From positions 1-23,755 of the forward strand of contig CAKSYT010000022.1 in NCBI GenBank assembly GCA_934524985.1: DNA of 23,755 nucleotides, given 5' to 3'. The translations under genes were made by a program, and so were the position numbers. Below, in pieces: positions 1-7,238 of the stretch (its first letter is position 1; each line of letters begins with the position of its first letter). This DNA is from an uncultured Faecalibacterium sp. Its GTDB lineage: Bacteria; Bacillota; Clostridia; Oscillospirales; Ruminococcaceae. Under the pieces are notes generated by a model. The model was given only the letters and a program-made list of their open reading frames with translations, did not search any database and was not told where the DNA came from.

Positions 1-100
1 ACCGTGTCGTAAGAATCCACTGTCTGGGCGCAATTAAAGCGACAGTATCGAGGTAGTAAAATTCCAGTTTGTCGCACTCATTATTTTTTTCTTGTATAAA
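1..100. other. Unassigned left edge
   Basis: I recognise no gene here. The longest plus-strand reading into the edge ends at the TAG at 54-56 and gives only 17 residues, too few to identify. GCGACA at 38-43 can pair with TGTCGC at 70-75 across a 26-base loop and is followed by a T-rich stretch, so this may be the 3' tail of a gene or RNA lying outside the window. Confidence 0.3.
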
Positions 101-143
101 CGGGATACCGGAGCGTCCGCAGGCGCTCCGGTATCCCGTTTTT
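101..143. terminator. Long hairpin, probable bidirectional terminator
   Basis: A 15-bp perfect stem (101-115 with 124-138) is followed by TTTTT at 139-143 on the plus strand and by TTTATA on the minus strand. Read on the minus strand, the apex is C(UGCG)G, a UNCG-type tetraloop. It lies 24 bases past the stop of the minus-strand rhomboid gene and can also end transcription arriving from the left edge. It belongs to the hairpin family also seen at 9036-9071, 9174-9205 and 22420-22455. Confidence 0.85.
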
Positions 144-161
144 ATCCATAATGCTTTTCTT

Positions 162-713
162 TTATCTGCGGCTGCGCGCCGGGCGGCGGTGGAGGGCACA
201 GTAATAGCCGAAGGCGGTACCGCACAAGCCGCCCACAATGTGCATAAAGTTTGCAACGTTATCGTGCACAAAGATGATATCGTACACCTGCTGGCCGAAA
301 TACAGCGCCGCCACCAGCAGCATGGTGACCGGGATGCCGCCGGAGAAGCCCGCCAGCGAGGACAGCATGATGAGCATAAACACGATACCGGATGCGCCCA
401 GCAGCCCCGTGTGGGGGAACAGGATGCATTGCAGCACGCCGGTGACCAGCGCGGTGAACAGAATGCCCTTGAGCAGCGGGATGCTGCCGTATTTTTCCTC
501 CATGGGCGGACCCACTACCAACAGCAGCAGCATATTGTTGAGAAAATGCTCCCAGTTTGCATGGCCCAGCACATGGCCGAACAGCCGGATGTAGCCCAGC
601 GGGTCCCGCCAAGAAGAGCGGTACACGCAGAACAGGTTCATGGTGCTCCAGCCGTTCGTCCAGCCGTCTGCCAGCAGCACCAGCATGGACAGCAGAAAAA
701 AGGTAAGGATCAC
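162..713 (-). CDS. Rhomboid-family membrane protein (putative intramembrane serine protease)
   Basis: Numbering is from the GTG at 713. A hydrophobic protein with about five or six membrane segments and the rhomboid signature: HANWEHFLNN at 51-60 (conserved His56 and Asn59/60), the GASGI nucleophile motif with Ser108, and the partner His158 in FMHIVGG. Rhomboids of this kind cleave membrane proteins within the bilayer; the substrate is unknown. The end is basic (RRPARSRR). It follows the CYTH gene by a short gap, so the two are probably one minus-strand transcript. The start is uncertain. The same frame stays open to codon 764 and encodes a basic stretch (KKIKLKLELQYNSPV) that looks like genuine N-terminal sequence, but it has no ATG, GTG or TTG. 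AAGG at 771-774 is six bases from a CTG at 762-764, a possible non-standard start. A rhomboid is likely; activity is inferred only from the dyad. Confidence 0.8.
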   Translation of the reverse strand: MILTFFLLSMLVLLADGWTNGWSTMNLFCVYRSSWRDPLGYIRLFGHVLGHANWEHFLNNMLLLLVVGPPMEEKYGSIPLLKGILFTALVTGVLQCILFPHTGLLGASGIVFMLIMLSSLAGFSGGIPVTMLLVAALYFGQQVYDIIFVHDNVANFMHIVGGLCGTAFGYYCALHRRPARSRR

Positions 714-790
714 CGGCGAGTTATACTGGAGCTCCAGTTTCAGCTTGATCTTTTTCGTAAACAGTCATTCCCTTCACAGTATTGTTGGCG

Positions 791-1279
791 TTACCCTCTG
801 GTTTGTGCCCAGTATGCGCCCATGCTCTGGCCGGGCTGGTTCGTTACTTCATCGTTGAGGTATGCCGCAAGGCCGCAGGCCGCAGGCTGCCAGCTGAGCG
901 CGACTTCCACCGTGGGGTACTCCACCTCGGCGTACCAGAACGCCGTGGGCAAGCCTTCGTCCACATGGTTCACCTCCAGCACCGCGCCGTCCGGCAGGCG
1001 GTAGCTCCGGCGCACCTTTTTGATCAGGGGCTTGCCGATGATCTTCTCTTCCAGCTGCACAAACAGGTCTTTGTCGATGCTGCGCTCGATCTCCTCCCGT
1101 GCCAAGCCCCCTGCGGACTTGAAGCAGAGGATATAATCGGTGCTGCCGCCGGTCAGTGCTTCCTCCCGGATGCGCACCGTGGGCTGCACGCTGATATAGC
1201 CCTGCCGCATGGTGAATTCTTCCTCAAGGGGCAGCCCCTCCGGCCAGCCGGTCACCATCCATTTGCGTTCGATCTCCAT
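791..1279 (-). CDS. CYTH domain protein (inorganic triphosphatase/adenylate cyclase-like fold)
   Basis: A 162-residue protein opening with EIERKW, the ExExK signature of the CYTH tunnel fold, in which these acidic and basic residues bind metal and triphosphate. Further charged strands follow (TVRIREE, CFKSAG, EEIERSI, IKKVRRSY, LEVNHVDEG, AEVEYPT), as expected of the eight-stranded tunnel. Small bacterial CYTH proteins mostly hydrolyse tripolyphosphate or nucleoside triphosphates; cyclase activity is rarer and is not indicated here. I chose the ATG at 1279 because a purine-rich GGAAGGAAGAG lies just upstream and the motif begins at residue 2; an upstream TTG at 1300 lies within that ribosome-binding stretch. 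It is first in a likely two-gene unit with the rhomboid gene. Confidence 0.85.
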   Translation of the reverse strand: MEIERKWMVTGWPEGLPLEEEFTMRQGYISVQPTVRIREEALTGGSTDYILCFKSAGGLAREEIERSIDKDLFVQLEEKIIGKPLIKKVRRSYRLPDGAVLEVNHVDEGLPTAFWYAEVEYPTVEVALSWQPAACGLAAYLNDEVTNQPGQSMGAYWAQTRG

Positions 1280-1312
1280 AGCGTTCTCTTCCTTCCGCAA
1301 AATTTTGTATTT

Positions 1313-1340
1313 ATTGTACCATATTTTTATGTTATGATAA
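1313..1340 (-). promoter_or_regulatory. Probable promoter of the CYTH-rhomboid pair
   Basis: On the minus strand TTATCA (1335-1340) is separated by 16 bases from TACAAT (1313-1318), in an AT-rich stretch unlike the surrounding GC-rich coding sequence. The start would fall about 1306, leaving a leader of about 27 bases. The same AT island may carry the promoter of the divergent rlmI-like gene (TATGAT at 1333-1338), but that match is weak. Confidence 0.55.
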
Positions 1341-1380
1341 AGAGCAGAACAAACATAGTCGTGAAAATCAATTTTCCTCT

Positions 1381-1410
1381 GAAGGCTTCCCCCGTCCGGG
1401 GGAAGCCTTC
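1381..1410. repeat. Perfect GC-rich palindrome in the leader of the rRNA methyltransferase gene
   Basis: GAAGGCTTCCCCC (1381-1393) pairs perfectly with GGGGGAAGCCTTC (1398-1410) around a GTCC loop. No T-run follows on either strand, so a simple terminator is unlikely. It sits 35 bases before the methyltransferase ATG. CAATTTTC occurs on both sides (1369-1376 and 1422-1429), which could be a duplication made when a palindromic element inserted. Confidence 0.6.
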
Positions 1411-1445
1411 AATGGGAAGAGCAATTTTCGTTAAAGGAGCATTTT

Positions 1446-2675
1446 ATGAAAAGCGAACGCACTTATCCTGTATATAAAGTCAACAAGCACGCCGAAGGTC
1501 TTTTGGTGGGCGGGCACCCTTGGGTGTACGAGAACGATATTCTGGAAGCGCCCGGCACCGAGCCGGAAAACGGCACGCTGGTGGATGTGGTCAGTCCCAA
1601 GGGTGCCTATCTCGGCACCGGTTTTCTCTCGCTGCAAAGCAAGATCCGGGTGCGGCTGATCTCCCGCAACGCCAACGATACCTTTGACGCCGCCTTCTGG
1701 CGCCGCCGGGTAGAGTACGCATGGGCTTACCGCAAGACCGTGCTGGAGCCTGCCGACCTTTCTGCCTGCCGCTTCATCTTTGGCGAGGCGGACCAGTTCC
1801 CCGGGCTGACGGTGGACCGGTTCAACAACGTTCTGGTCACCCAGACTTTGAGCGTGGGCATGGAAAAGCTGAAGCCGGTGCTTTTCCCTTTGCTGGCCGA
1901 GGTGCTGCGGGCAGACGGACAGACCATTGACGGCATCTACGAGCGCAACGATGAAGCCCTGCGTGCCAAGGAAGGGCTGGAACAAAACAAGGGCTGGTTT
2001 GCCCTGCCCGGCGAGAGCCACCCGGAAACCACCCAGACCGAGATCTGCGAAAACGGCGTCTACTACCATGTAGATTTTGAAAACGGCCAAAAGACCGGCT
2101 TTTTCCTTGACCAGAAATACAACCGCCGGGCTGTGGCACGCCTTGCCGCCGGGCACACCGTGCTGGACTGCTTTACCCACACCGGCAGCTTTGCCCTGAA
2201 CGCTGCCAAGGGCGGGGCTGCCCGGGTGACCGCTGCCGACATCAGCGCCGAAGCCATTGCCATGGCAAAGCGCAACGCCGAGCGCAACGGCCTTGACAAC
2301 ATGGACTTCCTCTGTGAGGACACCTTCGAGCTGCTGCCCCGGCTGGAAAAGGAGGGCAGCCCCTACGACTTCATCATTCTGGATCCTCCGGCCTTTACCA
2401 AGGCGCGCCGCACGGTGGAAAATGCCATGCGCGGCTACAAGGAGATCAACTACCGCGCCATGAAGCTGCTGCCCCGGGGCGGGTATCTGGCCACTGCCAG
2501 CTGCTCCCACTTTGCCACCGAGGAGCTGTTCATCAAGATGCTGCGCGCTGCCGCCAAGGACGCTCACCGGCAGCTGCGGCAGATCGAGGTAAAGCAGCAG
2601 GCACCGGATCACCCCATTTTGTGGGGCGTGCCGGAGACGAACTACCTCAAGTTCTTCCTGTTTCAGGTCATCTGA
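1446..2675 (+). CDS. rlmI: Class I SAM-dependent rRNA methyltransferase, RlmI family
   Basis: A 409-residue protein of the RlmI/YccW type, which makes 5-methylcytosine in 23S rRNA (C1962 in Escherichia coli) from S-adenosylmethionine. The N-terminal 75 residues form a PUA-like RNA-binding domain (GHPWVYENDI at 23-32). The methyltransferase fold follows: SAM-binding LDCFTHTGSFAL around 240-251, acidic AADIS near 264-268, motif IV LDPPAF at 312-317, and the catalytic-Cys motif ATASCSH at 349-355. The ATG follows AAAGGAG at good spacing. Family membership is secure; the exact target base is inferred from the family. It is a single gene reading away from the CYTH gene. Confidence 0.9.
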   Translation: MKSERTYPVYKVNKHAEGLLVGGHPWVYENDILEAPGTEPENGTLVDVVSPKGAYLGTGFLSLQSKIRVRLISRNANDTFDAAFWRRRVEYAWAYRKTVLEPADLSACRFIFGEADQFPGLTVDRFNNVLVTQTLSVGMEKLKPVLFPLLAEVLRADGQTIDGIYERNDEALRAKEGLEQNKGWFALPGESHPETTQTEICENGVYYHVDFENGQKTGFFLDQKYNRRAVARLAAGHTVLDCFTHTGSFALNAAKGGAARVTAADISAEAIAMAKRNAERNGLDNMDFLCEDTFELLPRLEKEGSPYDFIILDPPAFTKARRTVENAMRGYKEINYRAMKLLPRGGYLATASCSHFATEELFIKMLRAAAKDAHRQLRQIEVKQQAPDHPILWGVPETNYLKFFLFQVI

Positions 2676-2719
2676 CACTTTTATAATAAGGGCAGCTGCC
2701 GCGCAGTGCGCACCTTTTA

Positions 2720-2755
2720 GCCGGAGAAAGCCATCCTGAAAGCAGCTTTTTCGGC
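2720..2755 (+). terminator. Possible terminator of the rRNA methyltransferase gene
   Basis: GCCG...AAAGC (2720-2731) pairs with GCTTTTTCGGC (2745-2755) with a small internal loop. The U-run lies inside the 3' arm, which makes it imperfect. It is the only plausible stop signal between the methyltransferase gene and the glnN promoter. Confidence 0.4.
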
Positions 2756-2828
2756 ATAAAAGTCATACCAATCGCGGTTGTTCCAAAAATCCGGGATCGT
2801 GTTTGTGCAGAATCGTCAGTTTTGTCAA

Positions 2829-2857
2829 TTGCCTTTTTTGCCTGCAAAGGCTATAAT
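2829..2857 (+). promoter_or_regulatory. Probable glnN promoter
   Basis: TTGCCT (2829-2834), a 17-base spacer and a perfect TATAAT (2852-2857). Transcription would start near 2864, giving a leader of about 133 bases that contains the hairpins at 2874 and 2932. A weaker alternative downstream of the first hairpin is TTGCGG (2949-2954) with TAAGAT (2972-2977); if that were the real promoter, the upstream hairpin would not be in the glnN leader. Confidence 0.65.
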
Positions 2858-2873
2858 CTTAGCCATAGACAGC

Positions 2874-2915
2874 AACGGCGCTGTGGGTCACCTCCTGACT
2901 CGCAGCGCCGTTTTT
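2874..2915 (+). terminator. Intrinsic terminator in the glnN leader (candidate attenuator)
   Basis: AACGGCGCTG (2874-2883) pairs perfectly with CAGCGCCGTT (2903-2912). An inner GTCA/TGAC stem closes a CCTCC loop, and TTTTT ends at 2915. It lies about ten bases after the predicted glnN start point and before the glnN ATG, so the gene can be expressed from that promoter only if RNA polymerase reads through. Confidence 0.7.
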
Positions 2916-2931
2916 GTTAAGATGTAAGCAA

Positions 2932-2965
2932 GCTTTGAGCCTCTGCATTGCGGCAGACCCAAGGC
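2932..2965 (+). promoter_or_regulatory. Hairpin with A1/G4 hexaloop in the glnN leader (possible ANTAR-binding site)
   Basis: TCTGC (2942-2946) pairs with GCAGA (2953-2957) around the six-base loop ATTGCG. An outer helix GCTTTG/CAAGGC (2932-2937 with 2960-2965) extends it through an internal loop. ANTAR proteins are known to bind hexaloops with A at position 1 and G at position 4, normally as a pair of hairpins. Only one clear hexaloop is visible; a weaker hairpin with a five-base loop lies just upstream (about 2912-2930). An ANTAR gene lies 3.6 kb downstream. Confidence 0.35.
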
Positions 2966-2997
2966 GAAAATGTAAGATCAAGTAAGGAGTAGGATTT

Positions 2998-5085
2998 ATG
3001 GCAGCAAATGTTATGGAGATCTACGGCAGCAAGGTCTTTAACGAGCACGTTATGAAGGAGCGCCTGCCCAGCGCTACTTACAAGAGCCTGAAGAACACCC
3101 TGCACAAGGGTGCTCCGCTGGATATTGAGGTGGCAAACGTTGTCGCCAGCGTGATGAAGCGCTGGGCTATGGAGCTGGGTGCTACCCATTACACCCACTG
3201 GTTCCAGCCCCTGACCGGCATCACCAGTGAGAAGCACGATGGCTTCGTCAGCCCTGTGGGTGATGGCACCGCCATCATGGAGTTCTCCGGCAAGGAGCTG
3301 GTACGCGGCGAGCCCGATGCTTCCTCCTTCCCCTCCGGCGGTCTGCGCGCTACCTGCGAAGCACGCGGCTACACCGCATGGGACCCCACCAGCTACGCCT
3401 TTGTGAAGGATGACGTGCTGTGCATCCCCACCGCATTCGTCAGCTACACCGGCGAGGCTCTGGATAAAAAGACTCCCCTGCTGCGTTCCATGAACGCACT
3501 GTCCGGTCAGGCTATCCGCATCCTGAAGCTGTTCGGCAAGGATGTGGACTACGTCTCTACCACCGTCGGCCCCGAGCAGGAGTACTTCCTTGTTAAGAAG
3601 GAGGACTACGAGGCACGTCAGGATCTGATCCTCACCGGCCGCACCCTGTTCGGCGCTCCCTCTGCCAAGGGTCAGGAGCTGGAAGAGCACTACTTCGGCG
3701 TGATCCGTCCCGAGGTTTCTGAGTTCATGAAGGAGTTGGACGAGGAGCTGTGGAAGCTGGGCGTGCCCGCAAAGACCAAGCACAACGAGGTGGCTCCCTG
3801 CCAGCATGAGCTTGCTCCCATCTTCGATACCACCAACGTAGCCATCGACCACAACCTGCTAACCATGGAGATGATGAAGAAGATCGCACCTAAGTACGGT
3901 CTGGTCTGCCTGCAGCACGAGAAGCCCTTTGAAGGCGTGAACGGCAGCGGCAAGCACAACAACTGGTCCATGAGCACCACCCACGAGAACCTGCTGGATC
4001 CCGGCGACACCCCCATGGAGAACCTGCAGTTCCTGATCTTCCTGGCCGCTGTTATCAAGGCTGTGGATGAGTACGCCGATCTGCTGCGCACCTCCGTGGC
4101 TACCCCGGGCAACGATCATCGTCTGGGCGCTAACGAGGCACCTCCGGCCATCATCTCTATCTTCGTGGGCGAGGAGCTGGAAGCCGTCATTGATGCCATC
4201 GCATCCGATTCTCCCTATGCCGGCCCCGTCAAGATGAAGATGGATCTGGGCGTGGACGTTCTGCCCAAGTTCAGCAAGGACACCACCGACCGCAACCGTA
4301 CCTCCCCCTTCGCCTTCACCGGCAACAAGTTCGAGTTCCGTATGCCCGGCTCTGCCGAGAACCTGAGCGACTGCAACACCATCCTGAACACCGCTGTCGC
4401 CAAGGAACTGAAGGGCTACGCCGACGAGCTGGAGGGCGCTGAGGACTTTACCAGCGCAGCCATCGCTCTGGTCAAGCGCACCATCCGCGATCATCGCCGC
4501 GTTATCTTCAACGGCAACGGCTACACCGCCGAGTGGGAGGCCGAGGCAGCAAAGCGCGGCCTGCCCAACAAGAAGAACACCCCCGCTGCTCTGCCTGCAC
4601 TGATCGCACCCAAGAACATCCAGCTGATGGAGGAGTTCGGCGTGCTGACCAAGGTAGAGATGGAGAGCCGCTACGAGGTGGAGATGGAGCACTACTCCAA
4701 GATCATCAACATCGAGGCTCTGACCATGCTGGAGATGGCCCGCAAGCAGCTGCTGCCCGCCATCAACGCCTACATGAGCGAGGTTGCCAACACTGCCGCC
4801 TCCAAGCTGGCTGTCAGCGAGCACATCAGCGTGCGCAGCGAGACCAAGACTTTGGAAAAGCTTTCTTCTGACGCCGATGCCATGAGCGATGCCATCGACA
4901 CCCTGCAGGATGCCGTGAATGCCGCCAAGGCACTGCCCACCGAGAGCGAGAAGGCCGTTGCCTTCCACGATAACGTTCTCCCGGTGATGGACGCCCTGCG
5001 CGCCGCTGCCGACGATGCCGAGACCATCTGCGGCGAGGATTACTGGCCTCTGCCCAGCTACAGCAAGATGCTTTACTACGTCTGA
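2998..5085 (+). CDS. glnN: Glutamine synthetase type III
   Basis: A 695-residue GSIII, which makes glutamine from glutamate, ammonia and ATP. It is much longer than GSI (about 440-470) and forms a different dodecamer. Visible family blocks are [17 protein letters not shown] near 115-130, [10 protein letters not shown] near 189-198 (metal-binding Glu), the [16 protein letters not shown] block near 260, [18 protein letters not shown] near 306-325, [11 protein letters not shown] near 378-388, and [17 protein letters not shown] near 443-460 (substrate Arg). It ends in [13 protein letters not shown], typical of the family. The ATG follows AAGGAG eight bases upstream. Codon choice is strongly biased to a few codons (CTG, AAG, GCT, GGC), as in highly expressed genes, and more so than in the neighbours. 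glnA and an ANTAR regulator follow. Expression is probably controlled at the leader terminator. Confidence 0.97.
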   Translation: MAANVMEIYGSKVFNEHVMKERLPSATYKSLKNTLHKGAPLDIEVANVVASVMKRWAMELGATHYTHWFQPLTGITSEKHDGFVSPVGDGTAIMEFSGKELVRGEPDASSFPSGGLRATCEARGYTAWDPTSYAFVKDDVLCIPTAFVSYTGEALDKKTPLLRSMNALSGQAIRILKLFGKDVDYVSTTVGPEQEYFLVKKEDYEARQDLILTGRTLFGAPSAKGQELEEHYFGVIRPEVSEFMKELDEELWKLGVPAKTKHNEVAPCQHELAPIFDTTNVAIDHNLLTMEMMKKIAPKYGLVCLQHEKPFEGVNGSGKHNNWSMSTTHENLLDPGDTPMENLQFLIFLAAVIKAVDEYADLLRTSVATPGNDHRLGANEAPPAIISIFVGEELEAVIDAIASDSPYAGPVKMKMDLGVDVLPKFSKDTTDRNRTSPFAFTGNKFEFRMPGSAENLSDCNTILNTAVAKELKGYADELEGAEDFTSAAIALVKRTIRDHRRVIFNGNGYTAEWEAEAAKRGLPNKKNTPAALPALIAPKNIQLMEEFGVLTKVEMESRYEVEMEHYSKIINIEALTMLEMARKQLLPAINAYMSEVANTAASKLAVSEHISVRSETKTLEKLSSDADAMSDAIDTLQDAVNAAKALPTESEKAVAFHDNVLPVMDALRAAADDAETICGEDYWPLPSYSKMLYYV

Positions 5086-5168
5086 TCTTCTCACACCAGC
5101 GTAAAAAAATAAGCATCCGCCGGCTGCCGGATCAATTAGCCATTCTCCTTTTCCTATTTCTTACACCA

Positions 5169-5218
5169 GCCCAAAGACCTGCTCCCTTTTTGAGGGCAGG
5201 CCTTTGGGCGTTTTATTT
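5169..5218 (+). terminator. Strong intrinsic terminator between glnN and glnA
   Basis: GCCCAAAGACCTGC (5169-5182) pairs with GCAGGCCTTTGGGC (5196-5209), 14 bp with one mismatch, with a further CCC/GGG possible inside, followed by TTTTATTT (5211-5218). It is only 29 bases before the glnA ATG, leaving no room for a promoter downstream. glnA transcription, from glnN or from a promoter in 5086-5168, must therefore pass it. Confidence 0.85.
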
Positions 5219-5247
5219 GAAATGCAGTTTTTGTAAGGGGGTTATTT

Positions 5248-6567
5248 ATGAGCTATTCCACCCAACAGGATATTCTGGATTTTGTAGAGGACAACAACGT
5301 TAAATTTGTGCGGTTTGCCTTCTGCGATATCTTTGGCACCCAGAAGAACATTGCCGTGCTGGCCAGCAACCTGTCCAAGGCGCTGGAAGAGGGCGTGTGC
5401 TTTGACGGCAGTTCCATTGCGGGCTTTATGCACGTTGAGGAAAGCGACCTTGTGCTGCGGCCGGATCTTTCTACCGTGACCATCCTGCCGTGGCGTCCCA
5501 CCGAGGGGCGGGTGATGCAGTTCTTCTGCGATGTGGAAAAGCCGGACGGCGCATCCTTTGACGGCAACTGCCGGGGCTTTTTGCGGGATGTGAACCGCAA
5601 ATTCAAAAAGCTGGGGCTTACCTGCAACGTGGGTACCGAGTGCGAGTTCTATCTGTTTGAAAAGGACGACCGGGGCCGTCCCACCTGCATTCCCATCGAC
5701 TTTGGCGGATATTTTGACGTTGCGCCGCTGGATGCGGGCGAGAACCTGCGCCGGGATATCTGCCTGACCATGGAGCAGATGGGCATGGCACCCCAGCACA
5801 GCCACCACGAGAGCGGCAACGGTCAGAACGAGATCGACTGCCGCTACGCTGGGCCGCTGAAAACCGCCGACAACGTGATGACCTTTAAGCAGATCGTCCG
5901 TGCCATTGCCATGCGCAACGGCCTGCACGCCAGCTTTCTGCCCAAGCCCCTGCCCCAGCAGGCCGGCAGCGGGCTGCACATCAACCTCTCGCTTTACATG
6001 GACGGCAAAAACCTGTTTGAGGGCGATATTGCCCCGGACAGCGTAGCAGGCAGCTTTATGGCCGGTGTGCTGGCACACAGCCGGGAACTGACCGTGTTCA
6101 CCAATCCCCTGCCCAACAGCTACCAGCGCTTTGGCTGTGACGAAGCGCCCCGCTATGTGAGTTGGAGCCGCCAGAACCGCAGCCAGCTGGTGCGCATCCC
6201 CATGGTCAGGGGCGACAGCTGCCGCATGGAGCTGCGCAGCCCGGACCCTGCCTGCAACCCGTATCTGGCCATTGGTCTGATCCTTGCTGCCGGACTGGAC
6301 GGCATTGAAAAGCGCATGGTACTGCAGCCGCCGGTGAACCGCAACCTGTTCGATGCCGCCGAGGCCGAGGGACTGGGCCTTGAGACCCTGCCCGCCACCC
6401 TTGAGGAGGCGGTGCAGGTTGCCGAGGAGAGCGAGTTCTTGCGCAAGGTGCTGCCGGAGGGGCTTTCTAAGCGCTATTTCACGGAGGAACTCAAGCGCTG
6501 CACCGCACTGCGGAGTGCGCCTGACCGGGCCGAGCACGAGCGCGTCTACTATTTTAACGCCATCTGA
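5248..6567 (+). CDS. glnA: Glutamine synthetase type I (GSI-alpha-like)
   Basis: A 439-residue GSI. Visible motifs are the N-terminal beta-grasp region with CFDGSSIAGF near 51-60, metal-binding GTECEFYLFE near 129-138, GNGQNEIDC near 190-198, metal-binding His in GSGLHINLSL near 238-247, an active-site flap region CDEAPRYVSWSRQNRS with its Glu, and RMELRSPDPACNPYLA near 326-341 with the substrate Arg. The Tyr adenylylation site of GSI-beta is not present: the corresponding stretch reads NRNLFDAAE with Phe. With the short length this points to the GSI-alpha class, controlled by feedback and transcription rather than by adenylylation. The ATG follows AAGGGGG. Two structurally unrelated-size glutamine synthetases lie side by side, with the ANTAR gene 32 bases after the second. 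Confidence 0.95.
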   Translation: MSYSTQQDILDFVEDNNVKFVRFAFCDIFGTQKNIAVLASNLSKALEEGVCFDGSSIAGFMHVEESDLVLRPDLSTVTILPWRPTEGRVMQFFCDVEKPDGASFDGNCRGFLRDVNRKFKKLGLTCNVGTECEFYLFEKDDRGRPTCIPIDFGGYFDVAPLDAGENLRRDICLTMEQMGMAPQHSHHESGNGQNEIDCRYAGPLKTADNVMTFKQIVRAIAMRNGLHASFLPKPLPQQAGSGLHINLSLYMDGKNLFEGDIAPDSVAGSFMAGVLAHSRELTVFTNPLPNSYQRFGCDEAPRYVSWSRQNRSQLVRIPMVRGDSCRMELRSPDPACNPYLAIGLILAAGLDGIEKRMVLQPPVNRNLFDAAEAEGLGLETLPATLEEAVQVAEESEFLRKVLPEGLSKRYFTEELKRCTALRSAPDRAEHERVYYFNAI

Positions 6568-6599
6568 TCCCTGCCTGCGCAGGAGAAAGGAGTGCGAAA

Positions 6600-7178
6600 A
6601 TGGGACGCGCACTGATCGTAAGCGCCGGTGCCAACTCCAACGAATATATTGCCGCGCGGCTGTCCGAGATCGGCTACAGCCGCCCGGTGATCATTCCCAG
6701 CGGAGCCGAGGCGCGGCGCAGAATGTCGGAATCTGATTTTGAGTTGATCGTGGTCAACGCTCCCCTGCCCGATGAGTTCGGGCACGAATTGTGCATTACC
6801 GCTGTGGAGCAGACCGATGCCGGTGTGGTCTTTCTGGTAAAAGCCGCACAGGCCGAGCAGCTGCTTGCCCCCCTGAACGAGCAGGGGGTGCTGCTGCTGA
6901 GCAAGCCCTTCACCACCCCGTTGTTTTTGCAGGCCATGCACATGGCGGCTGCGGGCAACCACCGCTTGCAGCGTCTGCGGCAGGAAAATGCCCGCCTGCA
7001 GGACAAGATCGGGCAGCTGCGGCTGGTCAGCCGGGCAAAGTGCTGTCTGGTAGAGCACGCCCACATGACCGAGGCCGAGGCGCACCGCTACCTTGAAAAA
7101 CAGGCTATGGACACCCGCCGCGACCGCGCCGAGGTGGCGCAGGAGGTGCTGGAAGAGTACGCTGACAGCAGCGACTAA
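6600..7178 (+). CDS. ANTAR-domain response regulator with degenerate receiver (putative transcription antiterminator)
   Basis: A 192-residue protein. Residues 1-118 have the alternating fold of a receiver (ALIVSAG strand, ELIVVN strand, GVVFLV strand, LLLSKPF strand with the conserved Lys102). However, the phosphoacceptor position is Asn53 (VVNAPLPD) and the paired acidic residues after strand 1 are absent, so normal aspartyl phosphorylation is unlikely. A coiled linker (about 121-140) leads to a C-terminal ANTAR domain (about 133-188) with AKCCLVEHAHMTEAEAHRYLEKQAM. ANTAR domains bind tandem RNA hairpins and prevent termination. A similar gene, nitR, downstream of glnA in Clostridium saccharobutylicum has been proposed to control glnA by antitermination. 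Here the gene directly follows glnA after AGGAGAAAGGAG, and terminators precede both glutamine synthetase genes, so those are the likely targets. Confidence 0.88.
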   Translation: MGRALIVSAGANSNEYIAARLSEIGYSRPVIIPSGAEARRRMSESDFELIVVNAPLPDEFGHELCITAVEQTDAGVVFLVKAAQAEQLLAPLNEQGVLLLSKPFTTPLFLQAMHMAAAGNHRLQRLRQENARLQDKIGQLRLVSRAKCCLVEHAHMTEAEAHRYLEKQAMDTRRDRAEVAQEVLEEYADSSD

Positions 7179-7195
7179 TAAACAGGGCTTCGCCC

Positions 7196-7238
7196 CGCAC
7201 CCGCAGATAAAAGGGTGCGCCGGGAGCGAGCCTTTTAT
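7196..7238 (+). promoter_or_regulatory. Two mutually exclusive hairpins upstream of pyrG (candidate attenuator)
   Basis: CGCACCC (7196-7202) pairs with GGGTGCG (7213-7219), and ATAAAAGG (7207-7214) pairs with CCTTTTAT (7231-7238). The two stems share 7213-7214, and the loop of the first contains the arm of the second, so only one can form. A small GGGC/GCCC hairpin (7185-7195) lies just upstream. A T-rich stretch (TTTTTATTTTT) follows at 7246-7256. It may end the nitrogen operon or regulate pyrG. Confidence 0.45.

Noticed and set aside
2998..6567. Recent duplication of glutamine synthetase
   Set aside because: GSIII and GSI belong to different families with different length and motifs; they are not duplicates.
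7162..7185. pyrG promoter with initiation at GGGC as in Bacillus
   Set aside because: CTGACA (7162-7167) and TAATAA (7176-7181) are only eight bases apart, and the latter is too close to GGGC at 7185; the spacing does not fit a promoter.
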